From the NCBI GenBank assembly GCA_963070105.1, contig OY718806.1, positions 3,320,865-3,384,864 on the forward strand: a DNA stretch of 64,000 nucleotides, given 5' to 3'. Positions 14,101 to 25,951 of the stretch are shown here, one piece after another. Source of the DNA: Litomosoides sigmodontis. Lineage: Eukaryota > Nematoda > Chromadorea > Rhabditida > Onchocercidae. How positions within the stretch are numbered: the stretch's first letter is position 1; every line of letters begins with the position of its first letter. The notes below the pieces were generated by a model. That model worked only from the letters and a program-made list of their open reading frames with translations, was not told where the DNA came from and ran no database searches. The position numbers were made by a program, and so were the translations under genes.

Positions 14101-17100
14101 GGGGACTTCATTGCACATTTTACAAATTGTGGCATTAGCCAACTGAAATTTATAGGAAATTTATAGGTTGCAGGCAAAGTGTTAGCAGTAAATGTGAATG
14201 GAACGGTTGGAAAGTGGAAAATAAATTTGGCACAATGTTGAAGTTAAATAGCAGCGAACAATAAAAGTTGTCCTAGCCTAATCCAGTCAACATTTTCATT
14301 GAAAAATGAATGGAGCAAAATTGAAGTAACGTGACTGATAATTTTAACATTTGCAGCATGCAGTTGTCATCCTGTTGGTTCTCTTTCGCGAAGTTGCAAT
14401 CAAAGTAGTGGACAATGCATTTGCAAAGATGGTGTAACTGGATTGACCTGTAACCAATGTTCGAAAGGATACCAACAAAGTCGTTCCCCACTCCAACCAT
14501 GCATTCGTAAGCTTTACTATTGGCTTGGCTGTTAGCTACTATGTGTGCTGCTTGAGCTTCCATTTCAAAATTCTCATTACACAGGGGAAAAGTAAGACAA
14601 ATATTTCATCAATTATCTTCGGTGCTTCTTTTATGGAGTCATATGAATGATGAGATGTCAACAGATAGTTTTCATTTATCACTTGGCACTTCTGCCACTC
14701 ACATCCCCTTAAATTTAGTTGCAATTCAAATGATGGAAAAAGAACGCTCTATTTAAGTAACCGAGGAGGGTGGCGAAATAGCGCAATAGCACCTCAAGGG
14801 ATAAAATGATGCTGCTATATGAGAAGGAGAAAGGCAAGTCGCCAATAAATGAATGCATTTTGATGAATTGGCGTGCTGAGCTGATCAGTTCAAGTTCGAA
14901 AATGGAGAAGGAGGAAGGGTGATCAGCTGTTGAAAGGACGGTGGGTGCGGAATCGTCGTCTGTCTCATTATCCATCCTTCAGCATTATTGATATAACAAC
15001 CGAAGGAGAGAAAGATCAAACCATAAATTGTTTCGATCCGATCTTATTCCACATAGTTGAATGTGTCACTCAACACCGAAAATTCATGCAGCGAACCTGA
15101 TTTATATTCAGAAATGGGCTTCCTTGTGCTTCTGAACCATCGTTCCATTGTCCACTGCCTCATCTTCTCCCTTTTATGGCGAGCATTTTATGACAGGATC
15201 AAATACCCTCAGTCCCCTCTTTCGATCCTCCATCGTCACTCAATGCATTCAGCTCATTAACATTATTTCGCTTAAGACAAAAGCACAAGCAAATAGTACT
15301 GCTGTGCTGAATTAGGCTATCCAGTCTCTTCCACTCCTCTTTCATCTGCAAACTGAGCTTCGGAGCAGATCAACATGTTCGTCTTGCTCGCATTCATTCA
15401 CGCCTCATCGTAAATTCAACGCAAATTAACAATCGCATTATAACAATATCAAACAAACATTACCAATTTTCCACGTGTAACCTGGATGGACCGATGAAGA
15501 AATTAGCGATGAAGTAATGAAATAAATTAAGTGGAAGTATGTTCGGCTAACAACAGTGGTAGATTAATAATATTGTTAATGGGAGTTTCTCGTTTAACTG
15601 GTGAATTTTGCAAGCCTTTTATGGTGTTTGGGTGCAGAATTTATTGTTCAACTAACTGAATCTGATCCTTTTTCTGAAATCACCAAATAATTATCAGCGA
15701 AATTTCAGGTATATCTATGAGTGCGTCGGCAACAATTGATGACGGTGAGAATACTTGAAGACTAATTTTTTAATTTAATTTAGTTTTTGGCAACATCAGC
15801 AAATCGCTCTTTCTAAGTTAGCTTAAATAATAATTTTTTTAGCCAACTGTCACAAGTGTAGAGCTGTACCGAAACGATTAACGCAGAAAAAGTACTGCAA
15901 GCGAGATTACGGTAATCTGTCTGATTTTATTTGCATTTTCTGAATTTAATTGATATGAAGGATAGCGTTTCTTGGGTGTTGTGAACGTTTGCTCTTGATT
16001 CTTTGTGTGGTTGTAGATCCACGACAATAGTTAATAATATCTAAAGGTTTAGTCGGAATTGATTGGCCTAAGTAATAGAACAGTAAGCAAAGGAATAATA
16101 ATTGAGGATTGAGGATTTAGCACAAGATGGCTGCTGTACGAAGAAGAGGGAACAATAGGTTGCTTCTCCATGAGATTGGGGATGTGCAGCGTCGCTGTCA
16201 CAAAGGAGTGGTTGAGATTGAGAAAGTGTTGAAATAGTTCAGCCAAAAATGGATAAAAAGGGATGAGTAATGATCGTCGTAATGAATGAATGGGTAAAAG
16301 CAAAAAGGTTTTCCTTTAAAACGGTGTGTGTGTGTGTGTGTTAGATCAGTTTGATTTGTATATATACCGTCGTATGTGGGTGTGTTTAAGCTAACGTAAA
16401 GAGTAAGTTACAGCACACAGTGATGGTTAAGTAAGCTGCTACATTCAAATGATAAAATCACGGTGGATTGAGATTGTGCGGTGGTATGCAAGCACAAAAG
16501 ATTTATAGTTGAGGTTAAGCAGATAAAAGGTTATGTGAGGTGAATGTCGCTTTGTCAGCAGAAAAAGAGACAGACTCACTCACAGTCTTGTGAAATTCGT
16601 CTTATAGTTAACTACCAAGGAGCTTGCAAATGACGTAAGCCTTTGATGAAATGCCGAAACCGATTGGATGATGTACAATATATAGATATAACATCTCCTA
16701 GTGATTAAATTATAAAAATCTGTAAGATTTTTATAATTCGTGTTAAGTCTCTCTCGGCTTTTCCGAACATTGAGTGCATACTAGCATAACGTGAATTTTC
16801 TGTTCAGTAATTGAAGTACAAGTAACGAGACGTGAAAGTGTAGATGGATGGAGTAAGTATCAGCTGATCATACTAGCAATTTACAAGCGTGGTGCTGGAA
16901 TTCGTTTACGCCGCGATGAACAGTCATTGTGGATATCTGGTAAACGTACTGCTTGCAAATGTCCGAAAATACGAGTGGGGAAAAAATATCTAATACTTGG
17001 TCTGTCGTCTTTGAAGTGATTAATTGTGAAAAGTGACAAAGTTAATGAATGAAGTGGCAAGACAATTTATTAACATCGTTTGGTTTTATAAATTACTACT

Positions 17101-17322
17101 TTTGCATCATTCTCATTTCTTAATAATTGTAAAGTGTTAAAGCGTTTCAAAAGTGATTAAATTTTGTCAGGACGAAACGACACAAATGATATTAGTCGAC
17201 CAGGAATTGTTTTTGGTGCAAGAACACTTGTACTGGAATGGAATGACGGGAATTTGGAAAAAATTATTCGTTTTTCCAAAAAAGAAAAGAAAGGTCAATG
17301 TCCAGCAAGACGACGATTTTGA
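6846..17322 (+). CDS. unc-6: Netrin (UNC-6 type laminin-related axon guidance cue)
   Basis: Secreted guidance cue; in nematodes UNC-6 steers axons and cells along the dorsoventral axis through UNC-40 and UNC-5 (family knowledge). Exons: 6846-7063, 9282-9654, 9807-9977, 10271-10404, 10572-10711, 12483-12671, 14357-14506, 15709-15744, 15843-15911, 16808-16999, 17171-17322; 607 residues, close to the ~612 I recall for C. elegans UNC-6. Residues 1 to ~21 are a signal peptide. Residues ~22-286 are a laminin N-terminal domain ([34 protein letters not shown]). Three laminin-type EGF repeats follow at ~287-345, 346-408 and 409-459 ([38 protein letters not shown]). A basic C345C/netrin module covers ~473-607 and ends Arg-rich (PARRRF). 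The start is the ATG directly before the signal peptide; in-frame upstream codons exist but give no better leader. Exon 8 is a 36-nt microexon in the linker. No frameshift or stop is seen. Introns 1, 5, 6 and 7 exceed 1 kb and hold nothing recognisable. Confidence 0.97.
11131..11187. repeat. Compound CT/AT microsatellite in unc-6 intron 5
   Basis: A CT run (about 11131-11158) passes directly into an AT run (about 11158-11187). It lies inside the intron between the first and second EGF exons of the netrin gene. Confidence 0.95.
16324..16341. repeat. GT microsatellite in unc-6 intron 9
   Basis: Nine GT units within the intron between 15911 and 16808. Confidence 0.9.
16708..16738. repeat. Perfect 14-bp inverted repeat with 3-nt loop, unc-6 intron 9
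   Basis: The arm at 16708-16721 (AATTATAAAAATCT) is exactly complementary in reverse to 16725-16738, with GTA between. On RNA it would form a 14-bp stem with a triloop, about 70 nt upstream of the acceptor of netrin exon 10. It is not followed by a terminator-like U-tract, and the gene is eukaryotic, so a bacterial terminator reading does not apply. Its role is unknown. Confidence 0.85.
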
Positions 17323-17622
17323 TAAATTTTTGCATTAAGAACTTATCACTTTTATTGAATGATAAAGTATAATTGAACACTATATGTTGGGAAAACCTTT
17401 TTTTACCGTTTTAACCTTCTCATTTATTTTTTCTAAGCTTCTGTAGGGGCGAAACTCTACTGAAATTGTTGCTTTAACTTTCTTAAGCCGTTGCGGAAGA
17501 AAATTTTCAGTTCCATAGTCATTTCTCATTTCTAACTTTGTTAATTTAGGGATTAAAAATTCATGTGGGTGAACTACATTAATCATTTAATCAACACGTA
17601 TCATTATTATTATTTGCTAATT

Positions 17623-18329
17623 AATTATTATTATTAATTATTATTATTAATTATTATTATTAATTATTATTATTAATTATTATTATTAATTATTATTATT
17701 AATTATTATTATTAATTATTATTATTAATTATTATTATTAATTATTATTATTAATTATTATTATTAATTATTATTATTAATTATTATTATTAATTATTAT
17801 TATTAATTATTATTATTAATTATTATTATTAATTATTATTATTAATTATTATTATTAATTATTATTATTAATTATTATTATTAATTATTATTATTAATTA
17901 TTATTATTAATTATTATTATTAATTATTATTATTAATTATTATTATTAATTATTATTATTAATTATTATTATTAATTATTATTATTAATTATTATTATTA
18001 ATTATTATTATTAATTATTATTATTAATTATTATTATTAATTATTATTATTAATTATTATTATTAATTATTATTATTAATTATTATTATTAATTATTATT
18101 ATTAATTATTATTATTAATTATTATTATTAATTATTATTATTAATTATTATTAATTATTATTAATTATTATTAATTATTATTAATTATTATTAATTATTA
18201 TTAATTATTATTAATTATTATTAATTATTATTAATTATTATTAATTATTATTAATTATTATTAATTATTAATTATTATTAATTATTATTAATCATTATTA
18301 ATTATTATTAATTATTATTAATTATTATT
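17623..18329. repeat. AT-only tandem array, 13-bp units changing to 10-bp units
   Basis: From 17623 to about 18143 the sequence is about 40 near-perfect head-to-tail copies of AATTATTATTATT. From about 18144 to 18329 the unit becomes AATTATTATT, losing one ATT per copy, with a shorter variant and a single C substitution near 18293 at the distal end. It begins about 300 bp after the netrin stop. The units differ only in the number of ATT triplets, so the array looks like a satellite grown by slippage or unequal exchange. Confidence 0.97.
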
Positions 18330-20181
18330 GCTAATTATTATTATCATATTAATTACCATTATTAAATATAGAACGACGGAAAAAGAAGTGAAACTGAAAT
18401 AAAACTTCAAGTTATATATTTTCTTCATGTGATTAAAGAAGAGAAAGAATGTTGAGGGAAATGAAATCAGTTTTTTTTTTGAAAAGGAAGCAGATCTAAA
18501 TATTCAATTGTTTGTGAAATATTTTAGTCCAGCTCCTAAACCATTTATTTGTCGAAAAAGATGATGTTGATTTGTGCAATTCCTATACTTCCCTCTCAGT
18601 TTAAACTGTTAGTGCAAGTTGTGAATCGCAAGACACTAACTACTGAGATGCGATCCAAACACACCGACCGATATCACTGATCTCTCTCATCCAGCTGTGA
18701 ACGTCCACTCTAGTGAAAAATTTGTTGTCTTTAATGTCAGCGTCAAAATTCACATTGCCATATATTTTATTCAATCAATATAATATAAATGTGTTTTGTT
18801 GTTATCACTGTTAAGACAGACCCTGTCCCACTGACCTCATCAAACGTTCGAACGATGATCACTGAGGGACTGAAGTGATAAAAGATCTTTGTCCGCAATA
18901 AATATTAGCATAACAAAAGTAGGTTGAAATTAGGCAAACATATTTGGAGCCAGCACGAGCACGATCACTGAATGCTTAATTTCCAGAAGAGTTTAACTTC
19001 GTTTCCTCTTTCTATATCATCAGCCTCAACCTGCAGCTACTTCAGCTTATCTAAGCAAATTTTGTAACACCACTTACTCCACATTCTGCAATCATCTCAA
19101 ACAAAAATATTTTATGCGCTTGAAATTAGCAAGCATTCCATTTAAGCACTCTTACAATAACAAGTTAGAAGAGCTGAACAACTATGTTACTCAGAGTAGC
19201 ACCTGAATATTTGTAGTGACTACGCACACAAGGAAATCAGTAAAGGTGCATATATGAAATTTCTGCACAAACGAACTCCCAATCTAACCTGTTTCTAGCT
19301 TCAGGTGGCTGAAAAAAAAGTTTTTTTAAAAGGATTTCTGCAAATGTCGTATAATTGAAAGCTTATGTTATTAAAACCATGATATCAGCAGTATGCTTTA
19401 CCAATGGAAAGAAATGACTTAAAATACTTGCCGAGTTCAATTTGCATAGAATTTTTAATTAGGGACTATTTCAGCAAGCAGAGTGAAATGAATAAACGGT
19501 GATGAGTGATGTAAACCTCCTTCTACAACAACAAAAGGAATTCATAACACCGTTGAATCTGATGAAACGTGCAAATACTTTTCACTTAAAGAGCGTGAAT
19601 CTCTAATACATTTCACTAACTTGTCTTAATGCTTATCGAAAAGAGTGAATTTACTGAATTACGGAGTAATTTTAAATATGCAACCGCCCAGTGCAAAATA
19701 TTGCCTCATGCAGCATCTTCAGCCATTCTTATCTTCCAAAATAAAAATTCTGTGAGAGCTATGACGGTTACTAACACACAGCCCGAACTTCTGCCTTCGC
19801 GCATTTATGAACAGATGCTTTCCAATCAGTACTGATACTGTAATAGATTTACAAAATTTACCTTTGTTTTGCAGGTTGTCAGTGGCATCGCACATACCAG
19901 CACCCAATTTTACTTCAACAAGCCAAATTTTTTGACTTTAAAATTTTGCAGAAATTTGTGAAAATCAATTTCCACTGTCTAAGCATTGTCCAATCTTTTC
20001 ATTACTAATATTATTGTCGGAATAGATTCAGCAACACGTGTAACCACCCTGGAAGCACATCTAAGAACCGATGAATTTAGGGTTTCCGTCACTTGGATTG
20101 AAGCATGAAGTTATCGAAGCCAAATCTCATTTAGTGCAGGAATTCCGGGCGCATCGTTTCCGGTTATGAGAAAAAATTTGT

Positions 20182-20406
20182 TTAATTTAGCAATTTCTCG
20201 GAACTCGGACTTATCGCTGCAATTACTGTACTTAATTGGGAAATAATTTTTTGCTCGAGGTGTTTGAATTTAGTCACTTCAGAGATTGCTTTTACCAGGT
20301 CGTTTAGCACAGCTTTATAAACTTTGAGAAAATCAATTGCTAGTGTATCGGATTTAGTTAAATATTTATTCATTCGGATGAAAGAAACTAAAATTACTTG
20401 ACTCAC
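20182..20406 (-). CDS. Possible small coding exon, unrecognised
   Basis: A 74-codon open frame that reads like a helical protein segment, with regularly spaced Leu, Ile and Val from LTKSDTLAIDFLKVYKAVLN onward. An acceptor-like AATTTTAG lies just inside its start on the minus strand. I find no partner exon upstream or downstream and recognise no family, so this may be chance. It lies in the gap between unc-6 and MOGS, on the opposite strand to both. Confidence 0.15.
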   Translation of the reverse strand: MSQVILVSFIRMNKYLTKSDTLAIDFLKVYKAVLNDLVKAISEVTKFKHLEQKIISQLSTVIAAISPSSEKLLN

Positions 20407-21235
20407 TTAACGTACTTTCTGACAACAAACGAAAAGTTGAAATTTAGAAATAATGAATAAATATTTTACTTTGTCTTTTTTGTTTAACATGACTGTAAAG
20501 GTCGCTTGTAATTGTTGACCAACATGCGGAGTTTTGGCTAACAAAAAAAAAACATAAATTTCAATTTCCATTCCAAATCTTATCGATGAAATAGTACTTC
20601 ATGATGGAAAATATCTTGATGTTATTAACATGATAGTTCCCCTTTTATCTTGAATAACGTGCTGCACATTAAAAAGTAGAGGTTCAATTGAACCACTGAA
20701 ATCGGAATTTGAAATTCAATCTACGTGTCTGGTTAAAGATGTTTCCTTTACATGACTCACAGATCCATTCTTACACTGATTGGTGAATCTCCAATTATGG
20801 AAATCAATTATTTCTAGATGTTGTGGAACATGCTTAACTGCAACTTATAAACCGTATCTTAATGGTTTGAAGTCTTTCGATATTAATTGCCAGTGCACTC
20901 CCAATTATTCCTCATTTCAGGATTGATTAAAATCGTTTAACCTCTAACTGGATCTTCATACTAGGTTATACATGTCCAATGTCAACTTCATATTGGAAAA
21001 AATAAGGTGGATAAGCATTTTCAGAGCGATCCGTCAAATTGGTGTGAAGTTCGAAACTAATTTACCTGCTCTTATCTGGTACTTGTTGAGCGCGCTAATC
21101 GCAGGTTGGGTCTTCGGTGGATGGTGTTTGGAGTGGTGGAGGATTGGTATCACAAAATAGTTGGGCACTAAGGAACGGTTAGGTTGAGAAGAGATATGCT
21201 GACGTATTTCTGTTTAAATCATTATTAACACTCGT

Positions 21236-21240
21236 TTTAG
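21236..21240 (+). promoter_or_regulatory. Candidate trans-splice acceptor of the MOGS gene
   Basis: CGTTTTAG ends 4 nt before the initiator ATG at 21245. A strong acceptor this close to the start codon is typical of nematode mRNAs that receive a spliced leader. It could instead be the 3' end of an intron with a 5' untranslated exon upstream. Transcript 5' ends would settle it. Confidence 0.45.
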
Positions 21241-21244
21241 AAGG

Positions 21245-24200
21245 ATGGGTAATCGCAAAGAGATATTTCCGAGGAATTCTCCAACTCCGCAAGCGAATAA
21301 GATACCGAAGAAAAAAGAATCGACAAATTTCACTGTGAACAAAATACTTATTACTGTCGCTGTTATTATTACGATCCTCGCCATTGGTGTGCCATATATA
21401 GTCAACTATTATCTGTCAAATCGGATTTCTACAAAGTCTCACCTTCCTACTATTAGTACTAAGTTCGATCCGGTTTGTTTTCCATCAAAATTCTAAAATA
21501 TGTAATAAATATAAATTTCTCTTATTACTTGCTACATACTACTTAATTCCTTCACTAATTCGTTACCAGGTAATTCATTTACCATCATTTGCTGATCATC
21601 GGTGGAAAATCACCCATGAAGGAAGTATTAATATTTTTTCAAATGTTTTTAAACATGTTTGTAAAAATTTAGAAAATATGGGGTACTTATCGCTCTCACT
21701 TGTATTTTGGACTACGAGCTCGATACGAAACGTCACCACTTTTTGGAATGATGTGGTATCAACAGCCAAAAGTCAAAGGCCAATTCCCGCAAGTACGGCA
21801 CTGGTGTGAGCAGGTGATATTTTATGTTATTGACGCGACCAGAATTAAAAGTTTTGCCTTTTCAGAAATACTGAAATAGTTGCAGGGCAATGGAGTGTCA
21901 AAGTATGCATGGACATTAGCTGATGGACACTCATTCGGAATGCAAACAATTCACGACGAGCCGTTAGATATTTTCACGGACTGGATAAACGATGGGCCGG
22001 TATGGACTGCACGTGTAATAACCACATCAAATGTGGAGTCTAATTTTGCTCTTTTATTCTATTTTGCTCTACAGGTATTGTTTAGTGAATGTTTATTTGA
22101 AAACAGCTTATCTTACCCCTAACAAAGTAAAAAAGAAGTGGCAAATAGTTACTCTGTTAGTTTCCAACATGTTTTTATTTTCAGTTGCGCTCTGAAATTT
22201 GCTCGTAACACTATTTATCGAAGCTAGCGACTATTTATAGTGTGTGGAGTATTCGATAATCATGAATAACTGTTTTGGATAATCTGTATACATTTCATTT
22301 AGGATGATAATTCAAAGCTGCATGCGTTTTATCAGTATGGTGAATTAAATTATTTCACGGGAGAGTCAGATGTGCTTGGAAATTTTACTGTTAACATAGA
22401 TACAACAGTAGATATTAGTTCAAGATCATTCCTTGCACTGAAAACAAAGGAAATTTTAGACATTAGCACCGTGGAGGTTAGTAGTCACGTTTTAATTAAT
22501 GGATTTATTGGTGTGCATACAATGCAGAAAATACTTTTTTTTTCAAGCATTAATATATGATGCTGTTAGAAGCAAAAACTTGTAACCTTAATTGAAGTAT
22601 GTATATATTTGTCAGTAAAAAATTTTATATATATATCACGTAGTTATAATCACAAGTATTTTAGGATATAGTTTTGTCCTCTACCTTCGTTGATCACTCT
22701 CGTGGACACTTGCGTCTCCCTAGCGTTTTTGCTCCTGATGACAATATACCCGAAGACGAACCCCATATTATTATACTTCAGTTAAATATACCATCCAATT
22801 CATCCACAGAAATCTCGTTTTCGACAGCGGAAAAAAAACCTATAATGGGCATGATTTTTTTTAGTAGGCTACGTAAAAGTGTAACTATTTGAAATTTTGC
22901 TGCTGTGGATTGGGAAAACTTTTGACATCTTATTTCCATATCCCCCTGTTTCAGATTATTTCTTTCCCTATTTCGATTTAAAAATTTTTTTTTTTGAAAA
23001 ATCTGAAATTTGTCATGAACATTTTATATTTTTTGAACTATGGTTTTTCATTTATTAACGAATCTGTAGGATCTGCTCATAAAGTGGACATTATTATTAC
23101 CGCTTAGAGCTAATGTTATTTTCAGGCAACGACTTTTCAAAGTTGCTAAAGCAAAAGACTGAGGAATTCAATAATAAATTTGAAGCTGTATACGGTCTAT
23201 CAGCTAAGGTATGATCTATTTAATACTTTTGTGCGTTGTGATACAATTATTTGATATTTGGCTAAAATTTTTTGATCAGGAATGTGCTATTTTCCTTTTT
23301 ATTTTGAGAAAATTTGGTTATAAACCTTTTAGATTGTGAGCTGCAATTATATGTAACTTTCTGGGATCTAGGGGTATCCGGATTTTTACCAAGAACTTGG
23401 AAGAGTTGCTTTGTCAAACATGTTAGGTACAATCGGCTTTGCACATGGATCAAATCGTGTACAAAGTAGTTACTTGTCAAAACAGTCATTCTATGGTCCT
23501 CATTCGTTGTTATCAACTTGTCCAGCACGTTCTGTATTTCCTCGTGGATTTTTATGGGATGAAGGATTCCATCAGCTACTCCTCATGAAATTTGATCCTG
23601 ATTTATCTTTAGAAGTACATTTTTATGGTGGTTTATTTGATTAGACTGTTGTTCTTTTGCACAATATTGCTTATTTTTTTATTCGGACTTAAACAGTTGC
23701 GTGTTATTACTTATTAGCCATAGTGAAAAAATGATAATTATTACATGGAAAGTGGATGTTGTAGAACATTATTGTTATACCAGTTAATTAGGTGGTATGC
23801 AGATAATTGCGTCGTGGTTGGATACGATGAATGTTGATGGATGGATACCGAGAGAAATGATACTCGGGAAGGAAGCGGAATTACGTGTACCTGTTGAATT
23901 TATCGTCCAACGAGATAGAATAGCAAATCCGCCAATGATTTTTTATTTAATTGAAAAATATTTGGATCAAAACTATGTAAGCAGTTTCTGTACAATTTAT
24001 AAAATGCGCTGTTTATCCTGAGTTATAATACGACTTGAGTGAAAAGGATTTCAGATTTTAAAATTAATTGAAACTAATCTTGACCATTTTGAAGAAGGGA
24101 GAAGTGGTAAAAAAGTTTTATCCACGACTAAGTCTTTGGCATAAGTGGTTGAATTCAACTCAAGTGGGGAAAGAGAGTGGCACATATCGTTGGCGAGGCA

Positions 24201-25951
24201 GAAATGCAACAACAAATGACGAGCTGAACCCACGAACGCTAGCAAGTGGTCTAGACGACTATCCACGAGCAACGCATCCTAATGATGATGTAAGTTAAGG
24301 GAAGCTTGCTGATTATATTTATGTCCAATGTCCATGATTAAGAACGAGCTCCCAACTACCTGCATTATGACCATAAAAGTTGGTACTAACAGTGTGAATT
24401 TTTGCAGGAATATCACGTCGATTTGTGTTGTTGGATGGCACTTTCAGCTCGAGTGCTTTCAAAGCTCGCCAAACTCGCTGGAGATACACAGAACGAAGAG
24501 AAGTATTTAGCAGATTATAACCACCTCATGGATTTTAACCGCTTTGATAACCTTTATTGGAGCAAGACAAAGCAAAGGTGATTATGAATTATGATTTGTT
24601 TATCTGGCTTGATGAAAAGCTAGAGAACGGTAATGTGAATAAAACATGCGTGCTAAATTATAGAATTTTAGATTACTGTGCAAGTTGTGGGATATGACCG
24701 TTTTACTATTAATGTTGCATTATGTAAATACATGCACGAAAATCTCTGTGAAATGTCATATTTTACTTCAACCCAAAATATATGTCTTCTTTCAAACTTG
24801 GATTATAAAACATGTTTTGAGCGATAAAGCTACTGTTCAGTTAGTGAAATTAGTTTTAAATTACTTTACAGATACTGTGATTACGGACTGCATAGTAATA
24901 ACGTGAAATTGGAAAGGAAATCTAGCAAAAAAAAGTCGAATGGTGGTAATGTCGTGAATGTGGCAATGGTGCGTGTGACGAAAGCTTCACCGAAACCACA
25001 ACTGGTTGAAGATGCTTTTGGATACATTTCACTGTTTCCTGTACTGCTCAAACTTCTTCCTCATGATTCTGATAAATTACGAATCATTCTTGAGAATCTT
25101 AAATCAGGGGTTAGTTTAATTCTGGTTATTTATGGAATATGTTCTACATTTAATTTTTGCCCTACTTTCTAATATTTGAGTGGAGCTTCGTAACATATGT
25201 TTAGCCACACACTTTTTGTCGCACATCACTATATATTGAGAAAAGCTGGCACTGTTAGCTGGCAAACAGTCATTTTATCTTATATATGTTACTTCAAATT
25301 CTATTTCTTCTCCAATATGATATAGTGTCTTCTAGAAATAAAAATGTTTTTAGTTCTCTTTCGGAAATGGCTTACTTTACTGCTCTTTACGATGACAGTA
25401 TGAGTTGTATCTTTCAATTCCATATTAAAATATAGTGTTTAATGTAGAAACTTGTAGGGGTTGTGGTCTGATTTTGGTTTACGATCAATTGCACCATCTT
25501 CTCCATACTACAAAGCTCACAACACGGAACATGATCCTCCTTATTGGCGTGGCAGTATTTGGATTAACATTAATTACTTAATGCTTTCTGCACTGAAACA
25601 CTATTCCGCAGTCGAGGGACCTAATCGTGATTTGGTATCTATTTAAACTTTTTTTTCAAAACATTTTCTGGGTGGTTTCAGCTACTATTTTAAGTAAAAA
25701 ATCTAGTAACATATAAAGATTTTTTCTATGATGGTAAAGGAAAAAAAATGAAGCGGGCTTATTTTTTTAAGGCATTTGGTGTTTATTCGGATTTAAGAAA
25801 CAATTTGGTTACCAACGTTGCACGGGAATTTCGAAGGACAGGATTTTTGTGGGAGAATTATAACGATGAAACGGGTCGGGGACAGGGTGCTCATCCTTTC
25901 ACTGGATGGTCTTCACTTGTGCTTTCAATTATGGCTGAGCAGTACGATTAG
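21245..25951 (+). CDS. MOGS: Mannosyl-oligosaccharide glucosidase I (GH63), with apparent frameshift
   Basis: ER type II membrane enzyme that removes the outermost alpha-1,2 glucose from Glc3Man9GlcNAc2, the first trimming step of N-glycans. Exons: 21245-21472, 21673-21813, 21886-22074, 22303-22476, 22665-22872, 23126-23208, 23372-23614, 23803-23976, 24055-24289, 24408-24577, 24872-25109, 25458-25634, 25772-25951; about 812 residues (human ~837). Residues ~33-54 are the single membrane anchor after a short basic cytoplasmic tail. Family landmarks in order: [64 protein letters not shown] (site of the family's general acid), [11 protein letters not shown], and [17 protein letters not shown] (likely the general base Glu). 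In exon 9 the frame must shift by one base at the A6 run 24113-24118; reading it as A5 restores the family sequence. The alternative is a later, poor acceptor. A hexamer AATAAA at 26282 may be the poly(A) signal. Confidence 0.93.

Larger units (their letters stand above)
17323..21235. other. Intergenic region between unc-6 and MOGS
   Basis: Contains the large AT tandem array (listed separately) and otherwise AT-rich unique sequence. I see no canonical AATAAA close to the netrin stop; GATAAA-like hexamers lie within 50 bp of it. Two short open frames look marginally protein-like (minus 20182-20406 and plus 20972-21160) but neither joins into an exon chain. Confidence 0.6.

Noticed and set aside
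20972..21160. Plus-strand open frame upstream of MOGS as a 5' coding exon
   Set aside because: The MOGS start at 21245 has a close acceptor and the expected cytoplasmic tail plus anchor. The upstream frame ends in a stop and does not join it.
23628..23802. Alternative glucosidase exon 7/8 junction using the donor at 23628 and acceptor at 23791
   Set aside because: It keeps frame but inserts extra residues where the family aligns without gaps. The 23614/23803 junction reproduces family spacing exactly.
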